Source: Persicaria tinctoria
Lineage: Eukaryota; Streptophyta; Magnoliopsida; Caryophyllales; Polygonaceae
Length of the DNA stretch: 64,000 nt
Direction: 5' to 3'
NCBI GenBank assembly: GCA_037127255.1
Contig: JBANSL010000003.1
Location: 17,363,314 to 17,427,313, forward strand
Below the pieces are notes generated by a model. It had not been told where the DNA came from and made no database searches. It was given only the letters and a program-made list of their open reading frames with translations. Positions 46,001-55,862 of the stretch are shown piece by piece (position 1 is the first letter of the stretch; every line of letters starts with the position of its first letter). Made by a program: the position numbers and the translations under genes.

Positions 46001-47369
46001 TAAACCAAGTTTGATTGCAGTCTTGAAATCAAAAACTTATGAGAAAATTTGGCAATAAAAGGCAATATGATATGTGGCCCCAGAATCAACAATCCACAAA
46101 TCATGTTGTGATTTATTAACACCAATGAGAAATGAAGAGCTTAGAATACCTGCAAAATGCACCATGGCCTGATTGGCAGTGCTATCAACACTCTCCACCT
46201 GGGACTTTCCCTTCAGTAATTTCAGGACTTCCTGAAATACAACATTTACCACTGCCTGATCAGGCTTGCTAGTGGTGTATGGATCTTCCTCAAAGGGACT
46301 CTCTTGCTGTGCAGATTCAAACTGTGCTGCATATAATCTCTGTATCCTTGCTCAGTATTCTTATCAAAATACTTGGATTGCTCACCAGTTCTGTAACCCT
46401 TAGCAGCATTGGCTTCACTATCCAGTTGATAGTTCCTATCAAATTGCCTAAAATGCCTAAACCTATCAAACTGTCTCGACACATTCAAGGAATTTTGATC
46501 ACCTTGAATTGCACTGGTTAATCCTTTATACATTTCTATCTGTGTGGCCATTTGAAAAGCTTTATTGATCCCAGACATAGGATCCTTGGACAGTATATTA
46601 CTCCTTAGATTCTCATACACATCATTCAAACCCATCAGAAATTGCATGACCTTTGCTTTCTCCTCTCGGTCAATGATTCTTTTCAATAAAGCACAACTGC
46701 AACTATTAATTCCTCCACAGCCACACACAGGAACAACATTTAAAGACTTCAGTTCATCCCAAATCTTACTCAGTTTACCAAAATAAGCACCTACAGATAG
46801 ATTGTCTTGTCTGAGATTAGCGAAATCCCTACGCAACTTGTAAACTAAAGGATCATTGGACTCAAAGAACCTTTCCTTTACCTCATCCCAAAGTTCCTTC
46901 GATGTTTCAACATACATGAGACTCTATGCTACTTCCCTAGCCATCGAATTAAAAAGCTAGCACACACCATCTGGTCTGCGCGCATCCATTTCTCGAAGTC
47001 GTCACTACCTTCTAGAGGCATTACACGGCTTCCAGCTATGAAACCTAACTTAGCCTTAGCATCTAGCGCCATTTTTATACCTCTACTCCAACTTGTAAAG
47101 TTGGCTCCATTGAAAGGATTCGAAACTAAAACCATTCCCGGATGGTCTGAATTTGACAATATAACGGGTTGACATGAGCATTGGACATATCTTGCATGAT
47201 GTTTCCAAATTGAACTCCTTGATTTGCAAAATTCCACCCCCTGCATGCGCTTGAACCTGGAGCAGGTGGAGTCACGAAAAGTTCCTCTTCCTTGTCCATT
47301 GTTTTCACCTCTGACACCAGACGATTGTCCTTGAGAGTTTGTTGCTCCTCTTCCAACCATTTCAGGCAC
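43026..47369 (-). pseudogene. Copia gag-pol, broken
   Basis: Domains in minus order are: gag start (47369; NPFNGANFTSWSRGIKMALD), UBN2-type gag (46917; ELWDEVKERFFESNDPLVYK), protease (about 46110; LWIVDSGATYHI), pre-integrase (about 45680; HAGLGHMSFSKLQHI), integrase from 45530 (LHLDVWGSYRVP, VRTDNETEF, NGRVERKHRHF), RT from 44198 ([31 protein letters not shown]) and RNase H (SDADWRNC, STESEYRSM). Stops and frameshifts lie between 46929 and 46917, near 46240, 46000, 45605, 44300 and 43240. After YVDDMLLMDG about 60 residues of RT are missing without loss of frame. Integrase D, D and E are kept. Confidence 0.92.
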
Positions 47370-47497
47370 AAAGAAAACCAGATTTCACCGGATCTTCTCA
47401 GAAAAAAAAAACACGAGCTCCGGTGATCACCAGAACTTCGAAAAGAAAACGAAATTCACCGAACAACGACAGATCGCAACTTAGCGCTCTAATACCA

Positions 47498-47747
47498 TTT
47501 GAACTTATGCAATTGGAATATCTAATTGCATCAATAGATCAAAATCAAAGGTAATTGGAAAACCTCCATTGGAGATCAAGAACTATGAACTGATTTTGGT
47601 TAGTTTGTTACACAGCTGCAACCGAAATCCCGCCTTTTATAGGCTTTTCAAATTGACAGCCAAATTACAAAAATGCCCCTCCAGTGGTTGCTAGTGACCG
47701 AGCTCACATAGTATCTTAGCTCACACAGTGACACACATACACTCATA
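47498..47747 (-). repeat. 5' LTR of the older copia element
   Basis: This 250-base copy has its minus-strand end GTTCAAA joined to the primer-binding site TGGTATTAGAGC. Confidence 0.9.
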
Positions 47748-47989
47748 AACATATAATAAGGTCCGAACGCACAATCATATATGAATTAATGTATACTATA
47801 TTAATTACTGTGTATGGGAAGGGAATTAAAAAATTCGAACCAATTTTAATTATATATCCAACACGAATATTATCGTTTAGCCAGAGCGAGAATATTATTG
47901 ATTGATTAAGTATTATATGTTTTTTTTTTAAAACAAGTATTATATGTTTTTTCCCTTATTTTAATTAGTTAAATTAATTTTTTAAAATA

Positions 47990-48053
47990 CAATTCTCAAT
48001 ATTTATCCATTTAAGTATTATATGTTATTTAAATGGATAAATATTGAGAATTG
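47990..48053. repeat. 25-bp perfect inverted repeat
   Basis: The arms at 47990-48014 and 48029-48053 are exact inverse copies (CAATTCTCAATATTTATCCA... and its complement) around a 14-base loop. They stop 18 bases before the younger copia TSD. It is perhaps a minor MITE or a hairpin hotspot. Confidence 0.85.
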
Positions 48054-48076
48054 CATTTTTTAAAAATAAATTTAAC

Positions 48077-48217
48077 TATTGGAGAATATTATATTTTGTA
48101 AATATATTATTTAGTTTCCTTTTTCCTATTTCAGTATTAGGGTTGTAATTTAGTATATATTGTATCTTCTTCATTCACTCAAGGCAGAGGAAAATTTCCG
48201 CAAGATTGGTTTTTACA
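48077..48217 (+). repeat. 5' LTR of the younger copia element
   Basis: This 141-base copy is uninterrupted and serves as the intact reference for the split 3' LTR. Confidence 0.93.
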
Positions 48218-48327
48218 TGGCATCAGAGCCAAACCCTAAAACTTTACCTACCTGACCAGCGTATTCCTCCGCACCGATTAACCCTAAATCAAACCTGTAA
48301 TCTTCATTGATCGATTGATCTGAAGTT

Positions 48328-51300
48328 ATGATGAATGACAATAATTTTTCCCAACCGAGGGCTCTTTCTCGTCAACACCAAGAGGCTACCAGGCATGAGA
48401 AGGTGGCGGCGGTGGCGCTGTCCACTGCGAAGAAACCAATCGAAGGTGCTGTCAATGCTATCGGCACTTCATATACAACCTATGATCGAGAGGCCTTCAA
48501 TCCAGCGATTACTGACTCTCAGGGGATCATCGTGATAGATATGCTCAAGCAATTCCATGCTAAGCACTCAAACGATCATCAAATGGGTAAGAAAATTAAT
48601 CGATGGATTTTAGATACGGGTGCATCGTATCATATGACTGGTAGAAAGGAGTTGCTTACTGATTTGCGTGATGTTCAACCTACTCACGTATTATTGCCTG
48701 ATCATACTATATCTACTGCTGTTCAATGTGGAAGTGTGCGCTTGGGAGATAATTTGGTTATTCCAAATGTCTTATATGTTCCTGCTTTTCAGTGCAATTT
48801 GATATCATTTCTGACTCTGATCAGAGAACAGATCTGTTTAGTGACAATGACGGATGAACTTTGTGTTCTTCAAGACCGCACCTCAAGGGTAGTGATTGGA
48901 GTCGGGGAAGGCCGAGAAGGGGTCTTGTGGTTGATTGGTGAATGCGTCTCACCGACAACTGGAATAGTTGCCTCTGTTTCCTCATCTGAACTTTGGCACA
49001 AGCGGATGGGTCATCCGTCCTATCAAGTATTATCTGCATTCCCTGGCGTTCAATCTGATAGAAAGCATTCGAGTGAACCTTGTTCTGTTTGTTTTGAAGC
49101 AAAGAAAACTCGTGCCAGTTTTCCTGATTCTGTTACTAAAGCTGCTGCTTTATTTGAGTTAGTACACGCTGATGTTTGGGGACCCTATAGAGTACCTTCT
49201 TCAACTGGTGCTCGATTTTTCTTGACCTTGGTGGATGATTTCTCTAGATCTGCTTGGGTCTTCTTGATTGGCTCTAAGACTGAGGTTGTGAAATGTGTTA
49301 AGAATTTATTTATGCTTGTCAAGACTCAGTTTGACAGGACTGTGAAACGCTTTCGGGCTTACAATGGCACTGAATTTTTGCCTCTGCGGGAATTCTTTGA
49401 CAACTCTGGTGTTTTATTTGAGACTTCTTGTGTTGATACTCCCCAACAGAATGGGCGAGTAGAACGTAAGCACCGTCATTTGCTTAATGTTGCTCGTTCT
49501 CTTATGTTTCAAGCATTTATTCCGATTGTTTATTGGGGAGAATGTGTTCTAACTGCAACTTACTTGATCAATCGTACACCATCTAGGCTTCTTCAAGGAA
49601 AGACTCCATATTTTATGTTATATCAGCAGGAACCTATACTCTCTCATGTGAAGGTTTTTGGTTGCCTCTGTTTTGTGTCTGTGGTCCCTAAGAGCAAGGA
49701 CAAATTTGACGCTAAGGGACAACGTTGTATTTTTCTAGGCTATCCATATGGCAAAAAGGGATGTCGTGTACTTGATGTTGAAACGGGCAGGATTTTTGTT
49801 TCTCGTGATGTTGTGTTCTTTGAAGAACAATTCCCTTTTTCGGAACCACCATCTAAAGTTGATATCTCTATTGAGTCTCAAGAGACTCATCCTGCGATTT
49901 TTGATGCTGATCTTAAAACTACTCCTGTGTTGTCTCAAGAGGCTCTTGCAGAAGGCGGGCCATCTATGTCTGACTCGGTTGTGTTACCTTCTGCCGATTT
50001 GCCCGTAGCTGATCCAGTGGTTCGTCGTAGTTCTCGAGAGCGTGTTCCAAATGTTCGCCTTCAGGATTATGTGTGCAATACAATTCATTCTCCAATAGCT
50101 AACTATGTTGCTGTTGGCAATTTTTCAGGTACTCCTTATCCAATAGCTAACTATGTTGCTGTTGGCAATTTTTCTCCCCGTCATATCCAGTTCCTCGCAG
50201 CTGTTACTTCTATTGTCGAACCCAACTCTTACTCTGAGGCTGTTAAAGATGAGAAATGGAGAAGTGCTATGAAATATAAACTTGATGCTTTAGAACGAAA
50301 TGGCACTTGGGAGCTGACTTCTCTCCCTCATGACAAGAAACCCATTGGTTGCAAATGGGTTTTCCGGATCAAGTTAAAATCTGATGGGACTGTAGAGCGT
50401 TACAAGGCCAGGCTCGTTGCTCTTGGAAACAAACAAGTCGAAGGCATTGATTATACTGAAACTTTTGCTCCAGTTGCAAAGATGACGTCCGTACGTTTGT
50501 TTCTCTCTGTTGCCGTCGTCAAGGGATGGCATCTTCATCAGATGGATGTTCAAAATGCCTTTCTGCACGGTGATCTAGATGAGGAGGTGTATATGCGCCT
50601 TCCCCCTGGTTTTTCTACCTCAGGTGATCGTGTATGCCGCCTACGGAAGTCTCTGTATGGACTTCGTCAGGCTCCCAGAAATTGGTTTGCCAAACTAGCT
50701 TCCGCTCTTCTCAGGTTTGGCTTCAAACGCTCTTATGCCGATTACTCTTTGTTTTCTTTCAATCGCAATACCAAGGTACTTCATGTCCTGGTATATGTTG
50801 ATGACTTGATCATTGGTGGGAATGACTATGAGGAGATTGAAAAATTCAAGAAGTATTTGCACACATGTTTTCATATGAAAGACTTGGGCATTCTGAAATA
50901 CTTCTTAGGCATTGAAATTGCACACGGCACTGATGGTCTCTTTCTTAGTCAACGCAAGTATGCTCTTGAGATATTATCTGAAGCAGGTTTATTAGGTGCT
51001 AAACCTGCTGAGTTTCCACTGCCTCAAAATCATGATCTCGCCTTGTCTACAGGCCCGACCTTCTCTGATCCAGAACAGTATCGTCGGCTGGTTGGCCGAC
51101 TGATCTATTTGACTATTACTCGTCCTGAGCTCAGTTATGCAGTTCACATTCTTTCTCAGTTTATGCAAGCCCCTACAGAGGATCACTGGCAGTCTGCCTT
51201 ACGGGTTCTTCGCTACATAAAGGGTCATCCAGGTCAAGGCCTTGTTTTATCTAGGGGGAGTTCTCTGCAACTTCGTGCCTACTGCGATTCTGATTGGGCT

Positions 51301-51750
51301 TCTTGTCCTATCACTCGTCGCTCTTTGACAGGTTATTATGTTTTTCTTGGAGATTCACCTATCTCTTGGAAAACAAAGAAGCAACCAACTGTCTCTCGTT
51401 CGTCTGCAGAGGCAGAATATCGTTCCATGGCTGATGCTTGTTGTGAGCTTCTTTGGCTCAAATCGTTTCTTCGCTCCCTTGGATATCTTCATCGATCTCC
51501 CATGCAACTCTTTTGTGACAGTCAAGCGGCCTTACATATTTCTGCAAATCCAGTCTTCCATGAACGAACAAAGCACATTGAGGTAGATTGTCACTTCATT
51601 CGAGATCTTCTCACTTCTGGTGCTATTGCTGCCTCTCATATCCGCACAAAGGACCAACCAGCTGATATCTTGACCAAAGCCCTTGGTCGTCAGCAGTTTT
51701 CTCATCTCCTTCGCAAGTTGGGCATTCGTGATTTGCATGCTCCAACTTGA
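48328..51750 (+). CDS. Copia pol polyprotein without gag, integrase catalytic Asp replaced
   Basis: This open frame of 1140 residues has only about 90 residues before the protease (WILDTGASYHMT, DTGAS at 96-100), so the capsid and CCHC knuckle are deleted. Pre-integrase ELWHKRMGHPSY follows. The integrase has D282 in LVHADVWGPY, Tyr345 in FRAYNGTEF where the family has Asp (RSDNGTEF), and E379 in NGRVERKH. RT shows HQMDVQNAFLHGDLDEEVYM and the catalytic YVDD at 823-826. RNase H shows YCDSDWASCP and SSAEAEYRSM. A tandem duplication of 16 residues (PIANYVAVGNFS) lies near 588-619 in the linker. The frame has no stop. The stop codon overlaps the polypurine tract. The product could be translated but its integrase should be inactive. 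Confidence 0.93.
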   Translation: MMNDNNFSQPRALSRQHQEATRHEKVAAVALSTAKKPIEGAVNAIGTSYTTYDREAFNPAITDSQGIIVIDMLKQFHAKHSNDHQMGKKINRWILDTGASYHMTGRKELLTDLRDVQPTHVLLPDHTISTAVQCGSVRLGDNLVIPNVLYVPAFQCNLISFLTLIREQICLVTMTDELCVLQDRTSRVVIGVGEGREGVLWLIGECVSPTTGIVASVSSSELWHKRMGHPSYQVLSAFPGVQSDRKHSSEPCSVCFEAKKTRASFPDSVTKAAALFELVHADVWGPYRVPSSTGARFFLTLVDDFSRSAWVFLIGSKTEVVKCVKNLFMLVKTQFDRTVKRFRAYNGTEFLPLREFFDNSGVLFETSCVDTPQQNGRVERKHRHLLNVARSLMFQAFIPIVYWGECVLTATYLINRTPSRLLQGKTPYFMLYQQEPILSHVKVFGCLCFVSVVPKSKDKFDAKGQRCIFLGYPYGKKGCRVLDVETGRIFVSRDVVFFEEQFPFSEPPSKVDISIESQETHPAIFDADLKTTPVLSQEALAEGGPSMSDSVVLPSADLPVADPVVRRSSRERVPNVRLQDYVCNTIHSPIANYVAVGNFSGTPYPIANYVAVGNFSPRHIQFLAAVTSIVEPNSYSEAVKDEKWRSAMKYKLDALERNGTWELTSLPHDKKPIGCKWVFRIKLKSDGTVERYKARLVALGNKQVEGIDYTETFAPVAKMTSVRLFLSVAVVKGWHLHQMDVQNAFLHGDLDEEVYMRLPPGFSTSGDRVCRLRKSLYGLRQAPRNWFAKLASALLRFGFKRSYADYSLFSFNRNTKVLHVLVYVDDLIIGGNDYEEIEKFKKYLHTCFHMKDLGILKYFLGIEIAHGTDGLFLSQRKYALEILSEAGLLGAKPAEFPLPQNHDLALSTGPTFSDPEQYRRLVGRLIYLTITRPELSYAVHILSQFMQAPTEDHWQSALRVLRYIKGHPGQGLVLSRGSSLQLRAYCDSDWASCPITRRSLTGYYVFLGDSPISWKTKKQPTVSRSSAEAEYRSMADACCELLWLKSFLRSLGYLHRSPMQLFCDSQAALHISANPVFHERTKHIEVDCHFIRDLLTSGAIAASHIRTKDQPADILTKALGRQQFSHLLRKLGIRDLHAPT

Positions 51751-52057
51751 GGGGGAGTATTGGAGAATATTATATTTTGTAAATATATTATTTAGTTTCC
51801 TTTTTCCTATTTCAGTATTAGGGTTGTAATTTAGTATATACTAGTATCGGGTACCCGCGCGTTTGCGCGTTTGATTAATAAAATATATTTTATAATGTGA
51901 ATTTGTTTGAAATATTATTTATTAAATTTTATGCTTGAAATATTTTAATTAAACGTTCAATCAATTGTAAAATAAATTAAAGTAAAATCAATTGGAGAGA
52001 TTATACTTTAAAATCAAATGTTATATACCGTAGTTAAATTGACCTATACAGTATATA

Positions 52058-52292
52058 CTCCCTCCATTCTTTTTTATTTGACATTTTACTATTGAGGCAA
52101 GTTTTTTAAAATACTAAAAACTATATAAAATATTTATTTTTTTAATAATTGTTTTTAAATAATTTCATACTTATTAGTAATAAGTATAATATTATTAAAA
52201 AAGATTAAATAAAAAATTAATATTTTATATATATTCAACCTTTCTCAAAAATGTGCAAATTTCAAAATAACAAAATTAAGGAATGGAGGGAG
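52058..52292. mobile_element. Stowaway-type MITE inside the Helitron
   Basis: The ends are CTCCCTCCATTC and GGAATGGAGGGAG with TA on both sides. It is 235 bases long. Confidence 0.85.
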
Positions 52293-52521
52293 TAATATAT
52301 ATCACTCGAAATTCCTTCCATGGCACTTTGCCGAGTAGTAGAATTTCACAATTGTTGATAGATTAGTTCATTATGTGACAAAATATTTGAGCAAATATTT
52401 TATTCAATTACATCTAAAACGTAGAATAATTGATCAAATATTAGATAAATAATTTGATATAAAACGATTAGTTTTTTTACCAAACTATATTGACTTATTA
52501 AATTTTTTTTTGATTCAATAT

Positions 52522-54490
52522 TGACTTATTAATTGATGTGGCCCAAAAATATATTACCATTTTAATCCAGAATATGACACGTAAGAAAAAATAACCATGT
52601 TTTAATCTAGAAAAGTCAATGGATGTGAAATCGCACTAGATGTCGTTTCAGACCTTTGCTTATTGGCTTATTAATTGATGTGACCCAAAAATATAATACC
52701 AATTTAATCCAGAATATGACACGTAAGCAAAAAAAATCCTGTTTTAATTCAGAAAATTCCATGGGTGCGAAATCGCACACGAGGCCGTTTCAAGTCTCTG
52801 TTTTAGTATAGATAATAGATAGATATAGATATAAATATAGATATACATAATATAAATAGATAGATGTGGCTAAAAAAAGATAACACCATATTAATCCGAA
52901 ATATAACATGTATGCGGAATACTAATAATGTGGCTATTTTTTAAAAAAAAAACCCAAGATGTGTATTAACCATCTTTTATTATTGTATTTTCTATTTATA
53001 TCTTTTGCTTCTGTAATTTCCTTTCTGTCATTTGCTTCAGTTATTTACTTTCAGTTATCCAACTATATTGGTTTATTAATTGATGTGGACCAGAAATATA
53101 ATACCACTTTAATCCAGAAAATGTCACGTAAGCAAAAATAATCCCGCTTTCTTGTTTTTTTTTATTAGATTAATTATATGAAAATATTACATGATTAAGA
53201 AGTAATATTTTTTTAATTATACTCATCAAATTAACCTTAAGATTTTTTTAAAATATATTTTTTGGTGCGCAGATTTTTTAAATTTTAATAAATAAAATTG
53301 AGCAAAGGTATAATATAGTTGTATTAAAAAAAACGTACACAAATTAAATATCTTATGGCCCATTAAAATAAAAAGAGAAATATACATTGTTTTAGTATGT
53401 ACGTATTTATTATGTATAGATTTGATAAGATTGTTTAATTTTGTATATATTTGATTGAATATAGAGAGAGATATATATGTATTTTGTTATGATTATATTA
53501 CGTCAAAATATATGTACTTTATCCATGTGAGAATATAAATACAACTTTTTACCTTGCAAATATATTACGTCAAAATATTACTTAGTTTAATATTATAATA
53601 TATTTGTACGTCAATATACATATATACATGTGAAAACAAATGATATATTATTATAATATATGCTTTAAATTTTAGTGTAAGTGTACGTGTTACATTAATT
53701 ATTTTATTTTATAATATTGAAACATAAATCAATTAAAAAATATAGATTAAAATAGTATTAAGATATAAAGCTATATTGGATAGATTATTTGATTTAAAAA
53801 GATGAGTTTTTCACCTAACTATATTGACTTATTTATAATACAACTTTAATTCAGAAAATTCCACGTATGCAAAAATAATCCCGTTTTAATCCAGAAAATT
53901 CCATAGATACGAAATCGCATCAGAGGCCGTTTCAGGTCTCTGTTTTAATATAATGTCATTTTAATCCAGAAAATGTCATGTATGCAAAAATAATCCCGTT
54001 CTTTGAAGCTATTGTTTATATTTATTATATAATAAAGAAATATATGAAGATTGTGTTTAATGTATAAATTACAAAGGCTGTATTCACTCGATTGCAATAT
54101 GCATAATTGATTTTTTAAATTAAATTTATGGAAGTATTTGATCAAATATGTGAAAAATATAAAAAGGTATATTGAATCACCTCATCGTAAGATAAATTGG
54201 TTTGCTAATAAACATGGCTTAAAGAAAAAATTAAAAGATAAGTTTGACCAAATAAAAGGTGGAGAGAGAATTAATGTGTAGATACATTATATTCAATTTT
54301 GACCAAATATTAGATAGATTATTGATCTAAAAAGATAAGTTTTTTACCCAACTATATTGACTTATTTATTGATGTGGCCCAAAAATATAATACAACTTTA
54401 ATCCAGAAAATGCCACGTATGCAAAAATAATCCCGTTTAATCCAGAAAATTCCGTGACAGCGAGGTCGCTTCAGCGGTCTCTGCTTTAGT
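52522..54490 (-). repeat. Six partial copies of the Helitron 5' region
   Basis: Units near 52522-52662, 52663-52806, 52862-52935, 53060-53150, 53818-53947 and 54345-54490 share AATTGATGTGGCCCAAAAAT, TTAATCCAGAAAATGCCACG, AAATAATCCCGTTTTAATCC and AGGCCGTTTCAGGTCTCTG. Several units end at a TAGATAGATA-like block that matches the Helitron start. Confidence 0.85.
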
Positions 54491-54818
54491 ATTTTATATA
54501 TAGATAGATAGATAGATTGTATCTTCTTCATTAACTCAAGGCAGAGGAAAATTTCCGCAAGATTGGTTTTTACATTAACTAATTAAAATAAGGGAAAAAA
54601 AAAATTCTAATCTGGTTTTCTAATTTGCTACAATAGCATATTGGGATCTGGTCCAAAAAGACAATAGCATATTGGGAAAAATCTTTATAATAAATATTGA
54701 AAAAAATTAATTAGTAAAATGAGTGTTAGTAAAAAAAATTTATTTAAATTAAAAAAATTAAAGGAATATATAGATAGATAGATATGTTTATTCTACTTTG
54801 TTTTCCATTTTTAAGGAG

Positions 54819-54823
<5 letters not shown>

Positions 54824-54867
<44 letters not shown>
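54824..54867. repeat. (TAA)n microsatellite
   Basis: About 15 uninterrupted ATA/TAA units lie here. Confidence 0.95.
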
Positions 54868-55632
54868 TGAAATATGAGAAGGAATTAATTAATTGAATGG
54901 CGCGATGTTTATACAAATTTATTTAAATTCAATTTTATTTTATTTAAATATCATATATTTAGTCAAAACGAGGGTGTTGCCTTACAAATTACTATTAGCT
55001 AACTATCGCACAATGTGCCTAATATAATGGTAGTTAGCGACTTATAATAATTAGCGTCTAAGGTATAGTTAGTGTTACTATTTTTAATACGTCTTTTTAC
55101 TATCAAACACTCCTACAAATGGAAGCAAATCATGGTGGAAAAAAAAAAGATATTTAATGATCAACTTCTTATAAAAAATATCCATCCAATTAATATTAAA
55201 ATGTCTTTATAAGTTGGATAAGATGGAATATTAAATACCAACTATATCCAACCAATGACAGTATGGACGTATGGTATTAGGCTCTAAGTCATTTTCCTGG
55301 TAGCAAGCAGTTGCCATATATATTGATCGTCAATTGTTAATTAATCATGCTTATAAATTATAATCAACATTTAATAATATGGTTTGAACGTAACATAATC
55401 ATACGAATACTATACTACGCTGACTACTGTGTATGGGAAGCAAATAAAAAAATTCCAACCAATTTTAATTAATTATCCAACAGGATACCATCCATGAAAA
55501 AATATTATATGGTTACTTACATAATTTCCAAAACCACTAATTAATGGTTAATTAATTCAAAAAAAAACCCATGGAATCTCATTCAATTATTACTATATAT
55601 AACCACTGCAATATTCAACGGTGATTTTAATA
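54868..55632. other. AT-rich intergenic DNA with a duplicated block at 55312-55500
   Basis: No gene is recognised. Bases 55312-55500 resemble the sequence flanking the older copia element (42720-42770 joined to 47748-47880), including ATCATGCTTATAAATTATAA and ACTGTGTATGGGAAG. This copy is uninterrupted and so acts as an empty-site relative. Confidence 0.7.
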
Positions 55633-55860
55633 CTCCTTTCGTTTTAAAATATAAGTCATTTGACTTTGTGATATATTTTTAATAGTTAAAAACTATATAA
55701 AATATTATTAATTTTATTAATTTTTTTAAAATAATATTATAAATACTAATGGTTGCGGAGTATTAGTTTTTAAAAATTAATAAAAAATAATAATATTTTA
55801 TATTGTTTTTACCTTCTTAAAAAACGTGTTATAAAGCCCAACGATTTAAAACGGATGGAG
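55633..55860. mobile_element. Stowaway-type MITE
   Basis: The ends are CTCCTTTCGTTTTAAA and TTTAAAACGGATGGAG with TA on both sides. It is 228 bases long. Confidence 0.85.
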
Positions 55861-55862
55861 TA

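Larger units (their letters stand above)
42771..47747 (-). mobile_element. Ty1/copia LTR retrotransposon, older copy
   Basis: LTRs lie at 42771-43017 (247 bases) and 47498-47747 (250 bases), in minus orientation, starting TATGAG and ending GTTCAAA. The AACAT duplication is exact at 42766-42770 and 47748-47752. The primer-binding site TGGTATTAGAGC directly follows the 5' LTR (47486-47497) and fits initiator tRNA-Met with one change. The polypurine tract CTTGAGGGGGGTA precedes the 3' LTR (43018-43030). About ten base changes plus indels separate the LTRs, so it is clearly older than the neighbouring copia element. Confidence 0.93.
51841..54516 (-). mobile_element. Helitron inserted in a copia LTR
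   Basis: Comparison with the intact 5' LTR fixes both ends exactly. On the minus strand the element starts TCTATCTATCTATCTATATA and ends in a CGCGC-AAAC-GCGCG hairpin followed by GGTACCCGATACTAG. It lies between A and T, without target duplication. It is 2676 bases long, very AT-rich and has no Rep/helicase coding, so it is non-autonomous. It contains repeated copies of its own 5' region and a Stowaway MITE. Confidence 0.95.
48077..54574 (+). mobile_element. Younger Ty1/copia element, gag-less, with Helitron in its 3' LTR
   Basis: The LTRs are only 141 bases: 48077-48217, and 51758-51840 plus 54517-54574 after removal of a Helitron. The target duplication TTAAC is exact (48072-48076 and 54575-54579). 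Ends are TATTGG and TTTACA, TA...CA rather than TG...CA. I see one difference between the LTRs (TTCACTC/TTAACTC), so the insertion is recent. The primer-binding site TGGCATCAGAGCC at 48218 fits initiator tRNA-Met with one change. The polypurine tract GAGGGGGAG directly precedes the 3' LTR. The single open frame lacks gag, so movement must have relied on another element's proteins. Confidence 0.95.
51758..54574 (+). repeat. 3' LTR of the younger copia element, split by a Helitron
   Basis: The pieces 51758-51840 and 54517-54574 add up to exactly 141 bases and match the 5' LTR except for one base. Confidence 0.95.
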
